DNA from: Bacillota bacterium
GTDB lineage: Bacteria > Bacillota > Clostridia > Oscillospirales > Acutalibacteraceae
Length of the DNA: 64,000 bases
Assembly (NCBI GenBank): GCA_023458755.1
Contig: JAEWYE010000051.1
Location: 45,253-109,252 of the forward strand
Direction of reading: 5' to 3'
Below, piece by piece: positions 16,174 to 25,066 of this stretch. Position 1 is the first letter of the stretch. Each line of letters begins with the position of its first letter. The translations under genes and the position numbers were made by a program. The notes beneath the pieces are model-generated. The model did no database searches and was not told where the DNA came from. It was given only the letters and a program-made list of their open reading frames with translations.

Positions 16174-18420
16174 CTATTCTTGCTGTCCCTTGTCGATAAA
16201 GGTTACCGTAACAATGGTACCGGGTTTCACCTTGGTCCCCTCTTTAATATCCTGCGCGCTTGACTGAATTTTGACGCCGCTGGCACTATTAAGTGTGGCG
16301 GACGCGCCGGTAAGCTGCATGTTAATGTTATAGGACGCGGCCACACGATTTGCTTCCGTAATGGACAGCCCGACTAAATTCGGAACGGTGGCGGTTGCCG
16401 AGGTACTGTTTTCATCCGTAAAGAGAACCAGCGTGCCTTCTTTCGGAATCGTGCTTCCCGATTCCGGAATCTGCTTGACGACCGTTGTTCCGCTTCCGTA
16501 TACTTTGGCGGTCAATCCTGCCTGCTGTGCCGCTGCCTGCGCCTGCGCCACTGTTTTGCCAGTAACACTTGGGGTGGAAATATTGACTTTCGCAAGCTCT
16601 TCCGCTGTATATTTACGGTCTACACCCAGATAATTCAGTGTTTCTTCCATGGTTTTGGAGAAAATCGGTCCGGATACCGCGCTTCCGTAATAGCTGTTGC
16701 CCATCGGTTCGTCGCAGAACACCAACATGGCAATCTGCGGGTCATCTGCCGGAGCGAAACCGCAGTAAGATGCAATATAATATTTTTTTGAATGTGTTTC
16801 ATTATTCTTTTCTGTTTTTTCGGAGGTACCTGTTTTACCCGCTACGCGATAGCCGGGCAGATAACCGGTTTTCGCGGTACCGGTGGTTGCGTTCTGCTGC
16901 ATGATTTTTGCCATACGCTGCGAAACATCGTTGGAAATCACCTGACGCTTAACGTTTGTATCGATTGTTTTAACAATATTGCCGCTGCTGTCAACAACCT
17001 GACTCACTAAATGCGGCTGTACCAGGTAGCCGCCGTTTGCCACCGCCGCGCAGGCGGTAATCATCTGAATCGGCGTAATGGCATCCGTCTGTCCAAAGGC
17101 TTCGGTCGCCAAATCGGTAGGAAACTGCTCCAACTGCGCTTGCGTACGGTAGATACTATTTGATTCGCCCGGAAGGTCAATCCCCGTTTTTTCCGTAAAT
17201 CCAAACGCGCTGTAATATTTAAAAAAGTTGGTGGGTCCAAGCAACTCTCCTATTTTCATAAATACCGGGTTGCAGGAATTGCAAAGGCCTTCCACAAAGG
17301 TTTCGGAGCCGTGTCCGGAGGTTCGCCAGCAGTTCATTCTTGTGCCGGCAACAACTGCATAACCTGGGCAAAAAAACGTGGATTTTTCCGTAATGACTCC
17401 TGAATCTAAACCCGCGGAACCGGTAACCATTTTAAAAACGGAACCGGGATGGTATGTGTCGCTTACCGCTTTGTTTCGCCACTGTGTAAGCTGCGCGGCG
17501 GCGAGCGCCTGCGTTTTGGCATCTCCCGTAAGCTTATCAATTTGCGCTTTGATAACCGGATCGGCAATTTCACGCGGGTCGTTCGGATCAAAATCGCCTT
17601 TGGTCGCCATTGCCAAAATCGCGCCGGTTTTTACGTTCATAATAATGGCGGTTGCGCGGTTCTGCACCTTGTTGTCTTTAATACCCTGTTCCAGATTGGT
17701 CTCCAAAAAATGCTGAATGGATTCATCCAACGTGAGCACCAAATTGTTGCCGTTCTGCGCATCCACTTTTTGCTCATACTGGAACGGCATGTCGGTGCCG
17801 AGGGCATTTTTCGCGGTAACCAGTTTTCCCGCAACCCCGGAAAGCTCCTTGTTGTATTGCAGTTCAAGACCCGCAAGTCCGTTGTTGTCGATGCTGGTAA
17901 AGCCCAAAACAGACGCGGCAAAATCATGATAAGGATAATACCGTTTATAATCTTCAATCAGCCGAACTCCGCTGCTGATTTCATTTTTCTCTTTAAATTC
18001 CAGAATTTTATCTTTAATGTCGGTTTCGACCTGACGCTTTAAAATTGTGTAGCAGCTTTTCTTATTGTTGTTCAGCAGGGTAAGAATTTTGCTCTTATCC
18101 ATACTTAAAATTTGAGAAAGTCCATCCGCGATTGTATCGCGTGTCTTATCTTTCGTGATATAAGCAGGCTCCAGTACTACCGTCCACACAGTCGCGCTTT
18201 GCGCCAGTACTTTCATGTTGCAGTCATAAATGGTGCCGCGTTGGGCGGAAATACTGGTATTTTGCAGCTGCTGCGTAACAGCGCGCTGCTGAAGGTCTGC
18301 GCCCTGAACAATCTGCCAGCGGATAAGGCTGAAAATAATCGCGCCAAATCCGACAACAATCAACGCAATCAGTATAAGGATGGTTCTGTGCCACATCCTG
18401 ACTGTTGTACCTTTTGCCAT
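16174..18420 (-). CDS. Class B penicillin-binding protein with two PASTA domains (SpoVD/PBP2x type)
   Basis: 748-residue transpeptidase that cross-links peptidoglycan. After a short cytoplasmic tail and one signal-anchor helix (about residues 12-32) comes the PBP dimerisation domain (SAQRGTIYD). The transpeptidase domain has SVFK (Ser327), SCN (382-384) and KTGT (from 529). Two PASTA domains follow, one from VNISTPSVTG and one from TATVPNLVG, ending at the C-terminus. ATG 18420 sits 7 nt after GGAGG; the ORF is open 46 codons further up without support. As the only PBP in this cluster it could be the divisional PBP (FtsI/PBP2x role), the spore-cortex SpoVD, or both. Confidence 0.93.
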   Translation of the reverse strand: MAKGTTVRMWHRTILILIALIVVGFGAIIFSLIRWQIVQGADLQQRAVTQQLQNTSISAQRGTIYDCNMKVLAQSATVWTVVLEPAYITKDKTRDTIADGLSQILSMDKSKILTLLNNNKKSCYTILKRQVETDIKDKILEFKEKNEISSGVRLIEDYKRYYPYHDFAASVLGFTSIDNNGLAGLELQYNKELSGVAGKLVTAKNALGTDMPFQYEQKVDAQNGNNLVLTLDESIQHFLETNLEQGIKDNKVQNRATAIIMNVKTGAILAMATKGDFDPNDPREIADPVIKAQIDKLTGDAKTQALAAAQLTQWRNKAVSDTYHPGSVFKMVTGSAGLDSGVITEKSTFFCPGYAVVAGTRMNCWRTSGHGSETFVEGLCNSCNPVFMKIGELLGPTNFFKYYSAFGFTEKTGIDLPGESNSIYRTQAQLEQFPTDLATEAFGQTDAITPIQMITACAAVANGGYLVQPHLVSQVVDSSGNIVKTIDTNVKRQVISNDVSQRMAKIMQQNATTGTAKTGYLPGYRVAGKTGTSEKTEKNNETHSKKYYIASYCGFAPADDPQIAMLVFCDEPMGNSYYGSAVSGPIFSKTMEETLNYLGVDRKYTAEELAKVNISTPSVTGKTVAQAQAAAQQAGLTAKVYGSGTTVVKQIPESGSTIPKEGTLVLFTDENSTSATATVPNLVGLSITEANRVAASYNINMQLTGASATLNSASGVKIQSSAQDIKEGTKVKPGTIVTVTFIDKGQQE

Positions 18421-18485
18421 AGCAGTACCTCCATTTACGATATGCCGCAAAAAGCGGGCAACATACGGGTTCCGAATAAAAATAG

Positions 18486-18512
18486 GAGAGTCAAGATTAC
18501 CTCTTAACTCTC
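18486..18512 (-). terminator. Terminator-like hairpin between ftsL and the PBP gene
   Basis: On the minus strand GAGAGTTAAGA and TCTTGACTCTC form an 11-bp stem with one G-U pair and a 5-nt loop, followed by CTATTTTTATT. It lies in a 286-bp gap inside the cluster, so it may act as an attenuator or partial terminator after mraZ-rsmH-ftsL. No gene is visible in the gap. Confidence 0.6.
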
Positions 18513-18706
18513 GTCGCTTATACCAATTGCGCATAGAAAGTCTCGGCGGAACATTCATGAGTTTTGGTATTAATACTTATTTACTGATTTTTTTAATTAT
18601 TCACAAATCCCTGTGAATAATATTTGAATTCATGTGATAATTTTATTCGTCAACCCATTGAAAATCCACCATGAATTTTTGGAACATTTTATCCCATAAA
18701 TTAGAA

Positions 18707-19201
18707 TCAAGAAAGCATTTTTTCTATGGAATGCCAAACGGAAGACCACCAGTTTTCACCCTGATTGCTTTGAATGACCTGCCCCTTGTCGCCCTGCGAC
18801 AAACTGACAAATTCCATTTGATTCTGTTCAAGCTTGCGCATACCGAGTTTATCTTTCGCAAAGTTTTCAATAGAATTGAGCGAAAGCTGAGAATCGGATT
18901 TCATTTTAAGCTGTGTGTACACACTTTGACTTTCATTCAGTTGTTTGGTGGTGGTATTCAGTTCTGCGGTCAGTTCGGTTAACTGTACCTGGCTGTACAC
19001 CATAGAGGTGACAACGCCGAGCATAATGGCCAAAGTCGCAAAAACGGCAACAGCGCGAACCGGTCTTACTTTGTTTTTGCTGTTCTTTTGCAGTTTTTCC
19101 TGCGGAAGCTCAAGAATGTTGTCATTTTGCCGCGGTTTTTCCAGTCTTTTGGGTTCAAACAAAGAAAGGTCATATGCTTCGCTGCGATTTTCCTTTGCCA
19201 A
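18707..19201 (-). CDS. ftsL: Cell division protein FtsL (septum formation initiator-like)
   Basis: 164 residues: a charged cytoplasmic region, one transmembrane helix (AVAVFATLAIMLGVVTSM, about residues 50-67), then a leucine-zipper-type coiled coil. The end of the coiled coil carries NSIENFAKDKLGM, the I-E-x-x-A-x-x-x-L-G-M pattern seen in FtsL/DivIC. FtsL bridges FtsQ and the FtsW-PBP synthase. Sequence identity in this family is low; the position between rsmH and pbp is the main support. I choose TTG 19201, 8 nt after GGGAG. ATG 19216 is in frame but has a poor site. Confidence 0.85.
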   Translation of the reverse strand: MAKENRSEAYDLSLFEPKRLEKPRQNDNILELPQEKLQKNSKNKVRPVRAVAVFATLAIMLGVVTSMVYSQVQLTELTAELNTTTKQLNESQSVYTQLKMKSDSQLSLNSIENFAKDKLGMRKLEQNQMEFVSLSQGDKGQVIQSNQGENWWSSVWHSIEKMLS

Positions 19202-19255
19202 TTTTCCCACTCCCATCCATCTTAATTCGGCCGTCCGAATAGCGGCCCCTTCTAT

Positions 19256-20182
19256 TTAAAGTTTTATGCAGACCCGCAGTCTTGCACTGCGGCTGCGCGG
19301 ATTTTCCAGCAATTCCTTTTCGGTCGGGGCAAGTCCTTTTTTATACAAAAGCTCCGCTTTTGGCTTTTTCCCGCATACACAAACCGGAAAATCCGGCGGG
19401 CAGGTGCAGCCCACACACCAGGAATTCATGCGCTGCTTTACGATTCTGTCCTCCAGCGAATGGAAGGTAATGACCGCCAGCCTTCCGCCCGGCTTCAAAA
19501 GGGAAAACGCAGAATCAAGTCCCTGCGAAAGCCTGTCCAGTTCCCCGTTTACCTGTATGCGCAGAGCCTGAAAGGTTTTGCGCGCCGGATGCCCAGGCTC
19601 ACGGCGAACCGCCGCGGGAACGGACTCCTTAATAATTTCAGCCAGCTGCAGCGTTGTTTCAATCGGTTTTTCCTCGCGAGCCTTTACAATTCCTTTGGCA
19701 ATGCTGCGGGCGCATTTATCTTCGCCGTAACGGCTGATAATCTGCGCTAATTCCTGCCAGGTAAAGCTGTTCACAATATCTTTGGCGGAAGTTCCCTCCT
19801 GGCTCATTCGCATATCCAGCGGTGCGTCGCTGTGATACGAAAAGCCACGTTCGGGATTGTCCAGCTGATACGAAGAAACCCCAATATCCAATAAAACGCC
19901 GTCAACCGGCGGTAAACCGCATTCCTGCGCAATCTGCGCCATCTGTGAAAAATTTCCGCGCCGAATAATCGAACACGAAAAGCCGGAGAGCCGTTTTGTT
20001 ACGGCATTGATCGCGTCGGGATCCTGATCAATAGAAAGCAGCCTGCCGGTTGTAAGCTGTTCCGCAATGGCATGCGAATGGCCGCCGCCGCCCGCGGTGC
20101 CATCAATATAAATGCCGTCCGGCTGAATATTTAAAGACCGGATGGTTTCATCAAACAATACCGGTTTGTGCTGAAATTCCAT
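19256..20182 (-). CDS. rsmH: 16S rRNA (cytosine-1402-N4)-methyltransferase RsmH
   Basis: 308-residue SAM-dependent methyltransferase (formerly MraW) acting on C1402 in the ribosomal P site. HKPVLFDE near the start, the SAM loop DGTAGGGGHS, DIGVSSYQLD and the late HSLEDRIVK motif are all typical. Length is normal. ATG 20182 fits the family start (MEFQHKPVL); ATG 20194 directly abuts the AAAAGG site. Second gene of the mraZ operon. Confidence 0.97.
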   Translation of the reverse strand: MEFQHKPVLFDETIRSLNIQPDGIYIDGTAGGGGHSHAIAEQLTTGRLLSIDQDPDAINAVTKRLSGFSCSIIRRGNFSQMAQIAQECGLPPVDGVLLDIGVSSYQLDNPERGFSYHSDAPLDMRMSQEGTSAKDIVNSFTWQELAQIISRYGEDKCARSIAKGIVKAREEKPIETTLQLAEIIKESVPAAVRREPGHPARKTFQALRIQVNGELDRLSQGLDSAFSLLKPGGRLAVITFHSLEDRIVKQRMNSWCVGCTCPPDFPVCVCGKKPKAELLYKKGLAPTEKELLENPRSRSARLRVCIKL

Positions 20183-20224
20183 ATTTAAGACCATCCTTTT
20201 GCTGTAGGCTGAAAGTTGTATCTA

Positions 20225-20644
20225 CTACAGCTCTAGCATGTCCATTGCTTCGGCAATACTTTCCTCGGTAAGAGTGGAATTAAATTCCGCCCAGTGTTTG
20301 GAATCCCAAATTTCTGCCCGAGTGGAAGTTCCGATAAACGTTACATCCTTGTCAAGCTTTGCGTGGTCACGAAGCTGCTGCGGGAGTAAAATACGTCCCT
20401 GCTTGTCCGTTTCGACTTCCGCCGCACCGGAAAAGAAAAAGCGCTGTAAACCTCTGGCTTTTGAAATCGGCATGGCCATGACCTTTTCCTGAAGCCTTTG
20501 CCATTCCGCAGGCGGAAGGACAAAAAGACAGCCGTCAAGGCCCTTTGTGACATAAAAACGCTCGCCCAAGTCCTCGCGAAACTTAGCGGGAACAATGACG
20601 CGGCCTTTCAAGTCAATATTATGTTGGTACTCTCCGATCAACAT
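20225..20644 (-). CDS. mraZ: Transcriptional regulator MraZ
   Basis: 139 residues with two AbrB-like half domains (IDLKGRVIVPAKFRE and DKQGRILLPQQLRDHA). MraZ forms rings and binds short direct repeats ahead of its own operon, usually repressing the dcw genes. The start ATG 20644 gives MLIGEYQHNIDLKGR, the family N-terminus; a Shine-Dalgarno site is poor. The ORF extends upstream through the MraZ boxes, which argues against the longer start. Confidence 0.95.
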   Translation of the reverse strand: MLIGEYQHNIDLKGRVIVPAKFREDLGERFYVTKGLDGCLFVLPPAEWQRLQEKVMAMPISKARGLQRFFFSGAAEVETDKQGRILLPQQLRDHAKLDKDVTFIGTSTRAEIWDSKHWAEFNSTLTEESIAEAMDMLEL

Positions 20645-20682
20645 AACAGCCAAACCAATTAGGGCAAAAGCGTGATGTGAAA

Positions 20683-20719
20683 CCACTTCGCGCTACTTTC
20701 CCCCACCTTTCACCACTTT
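20683..20719 (-). promoter_or_regulatory. Four MraZ-box direct repeats (10-bp period)
   Basis: On the minus strand: AAAGTGG-TGA, AAGGTGG-GGG, AAAGTAG-CGC, GAAGTGG. Each is a 7-bp box plus 3-bp spacer at exactly 10-bp period, just downstream of the -10 element. This resembles the AAAGTG-N3/4 MraZ repeats known from Mollicutes and the spaced TGGG repeats of E. coli. Confidence 0.85.
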
Positions 20720-20727
20720 TAATTACG

Positions 20728-20756
20728 ATTATAGCCTATCTTTCTTAGAATTGCAA
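20728..20756 (-). promoter_or_regulatory. Sigma-A promoter of the mraZ/dcw operon
   Basis: TTGCAA (20756-20751), 17 bp, TATAAT (20733-20728), immediately upstream of the MraZ boxes. Confidence 0.85.
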
Positions 20757-20828
20757 TACCAATTTTCTACATTATGTTAACAGGGAATTCCATTTTTTTG
20801 AAATTCTGCACGATATGGGTAAAAAACA

Positions 20829-20860
20829 AGAGTGTGATACTATACCTAGTACCACACTCT
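20829..20860. terminator. Bidirectional terminator between the coaD operon and mraZ
   Basis: AGAGTGTG (20829-20836) pairs with CACACTCT (20853-20860), with an inner TACTA/TAGTA stem. T runs follow on both strands; on the minus strand it closes the operon ending at 20893. Confidence 0.88.
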
Positions 20861-20892
20861 CATCGTTTTTAAAATTTAATTTTTTGTATTGT

Positions 20893-21372
20893 TTAGCGAT
20901 TTTCCTGACCGGAGCGCTGGGAAGCTTTTATGCTCTGTCTTGCCTTTCGAAGTTCGGCAAGATTTGCCGCGAGCGCGTCGTCCGTGCGCTTCATCAGGTC
21001 TTCTATGTAGTCATTGGAAGCTTTGCGCATTTCACGGAATTTTGCCTGTGACTGGCTGATTAGATCGTTTGCCTTTTCCTGTGCCTGACGCACGATTACA
21101 TCCTGATTCACCATTGCTTTGGCACGCTCCTCCGCAACACGAATGATCGTTTCGGCCTCACGCTTGGCATCGTTGATAATCTGTGTGCGGTCCGCAACAA
21201 TTGCTCTGGCCTGCCGCGCTTCCTGCGGGAGATTTTCTCGGATTTCATCCAGAATCTGCTTGACTTCCGCTCCGTCAAGAACCGCGCGTCCGCCGCTCAA
21301 AGGCAGGTTCCATGCTTTGTCAACCATGTCATACAATTCATCCAGTAAATCGTCCACATTCATGTTACTCAT
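20893..21372 (-). CDS. Coiled-coil protein linked to coaD, unknown function
   Basis: 159 residues. The N-terminus MSNMNVDDLLDELYDMVDKAW is followed by a long charged amphipathic coiled coil (about residues 50-150) with an Ala/Glu/Arg pattern like ATP-synthase b subunits or DivIVA-type rods. No transmembrane helix or catalytic motif is visible. Such genes often follow coaD in Clostridia and are loosely called ATPase, which the sequence does not support. ATG 21372 overlaps the coaD stop by 8 bp and has GGAGG 8 nt upstream, so it is translationally coupled. Last gene of uvrC-rsmD-coaD-this. Confidence 0.75.
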   Translation of the reverse strand: MSNMNVDDLLDELYDMVDKAWNLPLSGGRAVLDGAEVKQILDEIRENLPQEARQARAIVADRTQIINDAKREAETIIRVAEERAKAMVNQDVIVRQAQEKANDLISQSQAKFREMRKASNDYIEDLMKRTDDALAANLAELRKARQSIKASQRSGQENR

Positions 21373-21865
21373 TTTCCTGACCTCCTGTACATAATCGTTC
21401 TTTAATATCCTCCAAAATACACTCCGGAACAAAATTGGAAATATCCCCGCCGAACCTTGCGACCTGCTTAACAATACTGGAACTTAAAAACATATTTTCC
21501 GAACTGGTGGTTAAAAACATAGTTTCCAAATTCGGATTCAGCTTTTTATTGGTCAGCGCCATTTGAAACTCATATTCAAAATCGGACATGGCGCGCAGAC
21601 CTTTTACAATTGCGGTGGCGTTGCACATGCGGGCATAATCAGCCAGCAAGCCTTGGAATCCGACCACCTCGACATCGTCCATGCCGGCTGTAGCACGCTT
21701 TAATAATTCAATACGTTCATCCACCGTGAAGCTGGTATGCTTGTCCGGATTCACCAAAACCGCGACGATGGTATGGTCAAACACCTTACGCGAACGGTTG
21801 ATGATATCCAGATGGCCTAACGTGACCGGATCAAAGCTGCCGGGACAAATCGCTATTTTTTTCAT
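21365..21865 (-). CDS. coaD: Phosphopantetheine adenylyltransferase CoaD
   Basis: 166 residues, normal for the family. Makes dephospho-CoA from ATP and 4'-phosphopantetheine. The nucleotidyltransferase motif GSFDPVTLGHLDII is at residues 9-22, and a second ATP-binding element, LSSSIVKQVARFGGD, is near the C-terminus. Its start overlaps the rsmD stop by 4 bp (ATGA). Confidence 0.98.
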   Translation of the reverse strand: MKKIAICPGSFDPVTLGHLDIINRSRKVFDHTIVAVLVNPDKHTSFTVDERIELLKRATAGMDDVEVVGFQGLLADYARMCNATAIVKGLRAMSDFEYEFQMALTNKKLNPNLETMFLTTSSENMFLSSSIVKQVARFGGDISNFVPECILEDIKERLCTGGQENE

Positions 21866-22413
21866 GATTCCACCACATCCTTATGCCGATACAGGGTCAA
21901 CAGTATTTTTCCGTAACGATAGGAACGTCCCCGGATAAAATCACCCGCTGTTTCTGGCACCTCTTCGTCCGACGGGTGTTCACAGATGATTGTGCCGCCT
22001 TTGCTCATGACTTGAGCGGTTAACGGCAATGCACGCTGCAAAATTCCCGTACGGTAAGGAGGGTCTAAAAAGGCAATATCAAACGGATTGTTTTTCTGTG
22101 AAAGGAACGAGGCAAAATCCATATTTACCACTCTTGCGTGTTCCGCAAGCCCGGAGCTTTCCAGATTTTTCAGCACAACCGCAATGGAATCCTTGCCGGC
22201 ATCCACAAAGGTTGCCTGCGCCGCTCCGCGGCTGAGTGCCTCAATGCCGATCTGCCCGGAACCGGCAAACAAATCGAGCACGTTTCTTCCTTCAATATCG
22301 AATTGAATAATATTAAAGAGCGCTTCCTTTACCCGATCCGGTGTGGGGCGCACCTGTTCGCCCTCAAGGGTAACGAGTTTTTTCCCGCGCGCGCTTCCAG
22401 TAATTATACGCAT
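21862..22413 (-). CDS. rsmD: 16S rRNA (guanine-966-N2)-methyltransferase RsmD
   Basis: 183-residue Rossmann-fold methyltransferase for G966 of 16S rRNA. The N-terminus MRIITGSARGKKL is diagnostic. DLFAGSGQIGIEALSRG binds SAM and FLDPPY is the catalytic (D/N)PPY motif. ATG 22413 has AAGGCGG 8 nt upstream. Paired with coaD as in many Firmicutes. Confidence 0.97.
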   Translation of the reverse strand: MRIITGSARGKKLVTLEGEQVRPTPDRVKEALFNIIQFDIEGRNVLDLFAGSGQIGIEALSRGAAQATFVDAGKDSIAVVLKNLESSGLAEHARVVNMDFASFLSQKNNPFDIAFLDPPYRTGILQRALPLTAQVMSKGGTIICEHPSDEEVPETAGDFIRGRSYRYGKILLTLYRHKDVVES

Positions 22414-22532
22414 AAATCGTACCGCCTTATATAAATTCAAACATCTTTTCTATAAAATTATAATGATCTTTTTTATTATCCCATTAACCTGCCGTTATGT
22501 CAACGGGTAATGATTTTGAGCAAAAATTATAT

Positions 22533-24395
22533 TTATTCGTTTCCCTGCTGCTCTTGTGCATCATGAAAATGCGCATAGACTTTTTTTGCAGCAGGCTCGT
22601 TCATGCTCGGTGCCGCCGTAAGCTCCGCCAAATCGGCATTCCGAATGGCGGCAATGGTTTTAAAGTGCTTCAACAGTGCTTTTGCCCTAGTTGGGCCGAC
22701 ACCTTCAATGGAAGTCAGCGTAGTGGAAATCGTATTTTTTTTACGCATCTGACGGTGATAGCCGATAGCAAAACGGTGAACCTCATCCTGAATGGTGGAA
22801 ACAAGGGTGAACGCCGAGCGGTTGGAATTGATGGCAATTTCGCCGCCGTCCTTCGCGATGGCGCGGGTGCGGTGCTTGTCATCCTTGACCATGCCGTAAA
22901 GGGGAATATTCAGCCCTGCGGTCTCCAGCACCGGCCGAACCGCCGCCACATGGCCGCGCCCGCCGTCCAGCAGGATTAAATCGGGCAGGCGCCCAAACCC
23001 TTCGCCGCTGTCTTTGTGCTCAAAATATTCGTGAAGCCGCCGCTCAATGACCTCCTGCATGGAAGCATAGTCATCCTGCCCCTCCACAGTCTTTATTTTA
23101 AACTTGCGATAAGCGGATTTCAGCGGTCTGCCGTTTTCAAACACCACCATACCCGCAACATTTTCACCGCCGGCAAGGTTGGAAATATCATAGGACTCGA
23201 TATAAATCGGCGGCTGTTCCATACCGAGCAGTCTGCCAAGCTCATCCAAAGCAGAGGCTTCCCGGCCGGTGCGGTTGGTGGTTTGCGCCAACTGCTCCGC
23301 CGCGTTGTTGCGGCACATTTCGGTTAACTGTGCCTGCTCCCCTTTTTGCGGTACGGAAACGGTGACCTTTCTGCCCGCCTTTTGGCTGAGCCAGCCTTCT
23401 AAAAGGCTGATGTCCGAGGCGGTGCCGTCCAAGCAGATTCTGGGCGGAATACGGTCACGCATGGAATAGTAGCGCTCCACAAATTCACTGCGTGCGGTCT
23501 TTGGATCGCCGACTTCACCAAGCAAAAAGGTTTCGCGGTCACAAAGCCGCCCGTTCTGGAAACGGAATACTTCAAAACAGGAAGCACCTGCGCCCTGCGC
23601 AAGCGCGATAATATCCTGCTCCGGCACACGGGTGGCGACCACCTTTTGCTTATCGCTCATCCGCTTAATTGCGGCAAGCCGGTCACGTATCCGCGCGGCG
23701 CGTTCAAATTCAAGCGCTTCGGCGGCTTCGTTCATTTTTTCTGTTAATTGCTTGACCGAAGCCGCACTGCCGCCGCGCAAAAAGTCAATGGCTTCGTTAA
23801 CATATTCCCTATACTCGCTCTGTTTGACCCTGCCGCGGCAGGGCGCACAGCACTGCTTAATAAAATAATTCAGGCACGGCCTGCCTTTGCCGATATCCTG
23901 CGGGAAACGCCGCGAGCAGGTCGGCAGGCGAAAAATTTTAAGCGCTTCGTCAATGGATTCCTTCACCGACCAGGAGCTGACAAACGGACCGATATACTGC
24001 GCACCGTCATCCAGAATCTGCTTCGCCTCTGATATTTTCGGCCAGTCGCCGGAGGTGACTCGGATATAATGGTAGCCTTTGTCGTCTTTGAGCAGAATGT
24101 TGTATTTGGGATTGTGTTGCTTAATCAAACTGCATTCCAGTACAAGCGCTTCAAACTCGCTGTCGGTAAGAATATATTCAAAGTCCTCCACATTGCTCAC
24201 CATGCGGCGAACCTTTTCATCGTGGTTGCGTTCGGAGCCGAAATATTGGCTTACGCGATTTTTAAGAGCCTTTGCCTTGCCGATATAAATAATCTTCCCC
24301 GTTTTGTCGTGCATAATGTATACGCCCGGGTGCAAAGGGAGGCGCATTGCTTTTGCGCGCAGTTCTTTTTTATGTTGATTTTTTGGGTCGTTCAT
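22533..24395 (-). CDS. uvrC: Excinuclease ABC subunit C
   Basis: 620 residues. UvrC makes both cuts around a lesion marked by UvrAB. The GIY-YIG nuclease domain is at the start (HPGVYIMHDKTGKIIYIGKA). Next come the Cys-containing CLNYFIKQCCAPC, a UVR domain (residues about 205-240) that contacts UvrB, an RNase H-like second nuclease domain with YDISNLAG and LILLDGGRG, and a C-terminal HhH2 domain (LTSIEGVGPTRAKALL). ATG start with AAGGAGC 6 nt upstream. Confidence 0.98.
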   Translation of the reverse strand: MNDPKNQHKKELRAKAMRLPLHPGVYIMHDKTGKIIYIGKAKALKNRVSQYFGSERNHDEKVRRMVSNVEDFEYILTDSEFEALVLECSLIKQHNPKYNILLKDDKGYHYIRVTSGDWPKISEAKQILDDGAQYIGPFVSSWSVKESIDEALKIFRLPTCSRRFPQDIGKGRPCLNYFIKQCCAPCRGRVKQSEYREYVNEAIDFLRGGSAASVKQLTEKMNEAAEALEFERAARIRDRLAAIKRMSDKQKVVATRVPEQDIIALAQGAGASCFEVFRFQNGRLCDRETFLLGEVGDPKTARSEFVERYYSMRDRIPPRICLDGTASDISLLEGWLSQKAGRKVTVSVPQKGEQAQLTEMCRNNAAEQLAQTTNRTGREASALDELGRLLGMEQPPIYIESYDISNLAGGENVAGMVVFENGRPLKSAYRKFKIKTVEGQDDYASMQEVIERRLHEYFEHKDSGEGFGRLPDLILLDGGRGHVAAVRPVLETAGLNIPLYGMVKDDKHRTRAIAKDGGEIAINSNRSAFTLVSTIQDEVHRFAIGYHRQMRKKNTISTTLTSIEGVGPTRAKALLKHFKTIAAIRNADLAELTAAPSMNEPAAKKVYAHFHDAQEQQGNE

Positions 24396-24477
24396 TGCAA
24401 TGCTCCTTATTGAACACGCCCGCGCCTTTTTTATATGGGTTTTATACGGCGCGAAACCAAATTTACTGATAAAAAAA

Positions 24478-24498
24478 GCACCGCCTCATCAGCGGTGC
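24478..24498 (-). terminator. Terminator of the HPr gene
   Basis: GCACCGC (24478-24484) pairs with GCGGTGC (24492-24498). On the minus strand the stem is followed by TTTTTTTATC. Confidence 0.92.
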
Positions 24499-24513
24499 CG
24501 TTTCATCCGATCC

Positions 24514-24777
24514 TTATTCTGCAAAACCGGACTCGACCAATTCGACTAAGCTGTCAACTGCTTCGGCTTCATCGGTACCATCGGCAATAATACGAATGGC
24601 TGTGCCGCCGACAATGCCCAGGGATAAAACACCCAAAAGGCTTTTGGCGTTCACACGTCTTTCTTCTTTCTCAACCCAGATGGAAGATTTAAATTCATTT
24701 GCTTTTTGAATAAAAAATGTTGCAGGGCGAGCATGTAATCCGACTTGGTTTTGAACCATTACTTCTTTAACGCACAT
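24514..24777 (-). CDS. ptsH: Phosphocarrier protein HPr family
   Basis: 87 residues. HPr passes phosphate from enzyme I to sugar permeases; in Firmicutes Ser46 phosphorylation makes it a co-repressor with CcpA. Both sites are present: His15 in GLHARPA and Ser46 in AKSLLGVLSLGI. Having His15 points to HPr rather than Crh. It stands alone, away from an enzyme I gene, with its own promoter and terminator. ATG start with AGGAG upstream. Confidence 0.93.
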   Translation of the reverse strand: MCVKEVMVQNQVGLHARPATFFIQKANEFKSSIWVEKEERRVNAKSLLGVLSLGIVGGTAIRIIADGTDEAEAVDSLVELVESGFAE

Positions 24778-24859
24778 CCAAATTCACTCCTATCCATTCA
24801 AAATCAACTAACATTATCTAAAATTATCGAAATTATAGTATTATTAGTAATTTAAGGTT

Positions 24860-24887
24860 ATTATATCACAATTCATGCCGTCGTCAA
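24860..24887 (-). promoter_or_regulatory. Sigma-A promoter of the HPr gene
   Basis: TTGACG (24887-24882), 16 bp, TATAAT (24865-24860). The remaining bases up to the trmD stop at 25067 show no gene. Confidence 0.8.
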
Positions 24888-25066
24888 TGTTCTGGAATCA
24901 ATTTTGGCTTATTACCTACTGCAGAGGCATTCCTTGAGGGAACGATTGTGCATTTTGCCAGTAATGTTGAAAACTTTTGTTATCTCTAACGTTAACCGAC
25001 ACAGCTATCCTCATTCTATGCCTGCTTTTTCCAGTTTGTGCGGATGCTCGGAAGGTAAGAATTCTG

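Noticed and set aside
17378..18042. Long plus-strand ORFs (up to 197 codons) opposite the PBP gene
   Set aside because: Antisense to a well-conserved transpeptidase domain; the composition follows the sense gene's codon bias, and there is no ribosome site.
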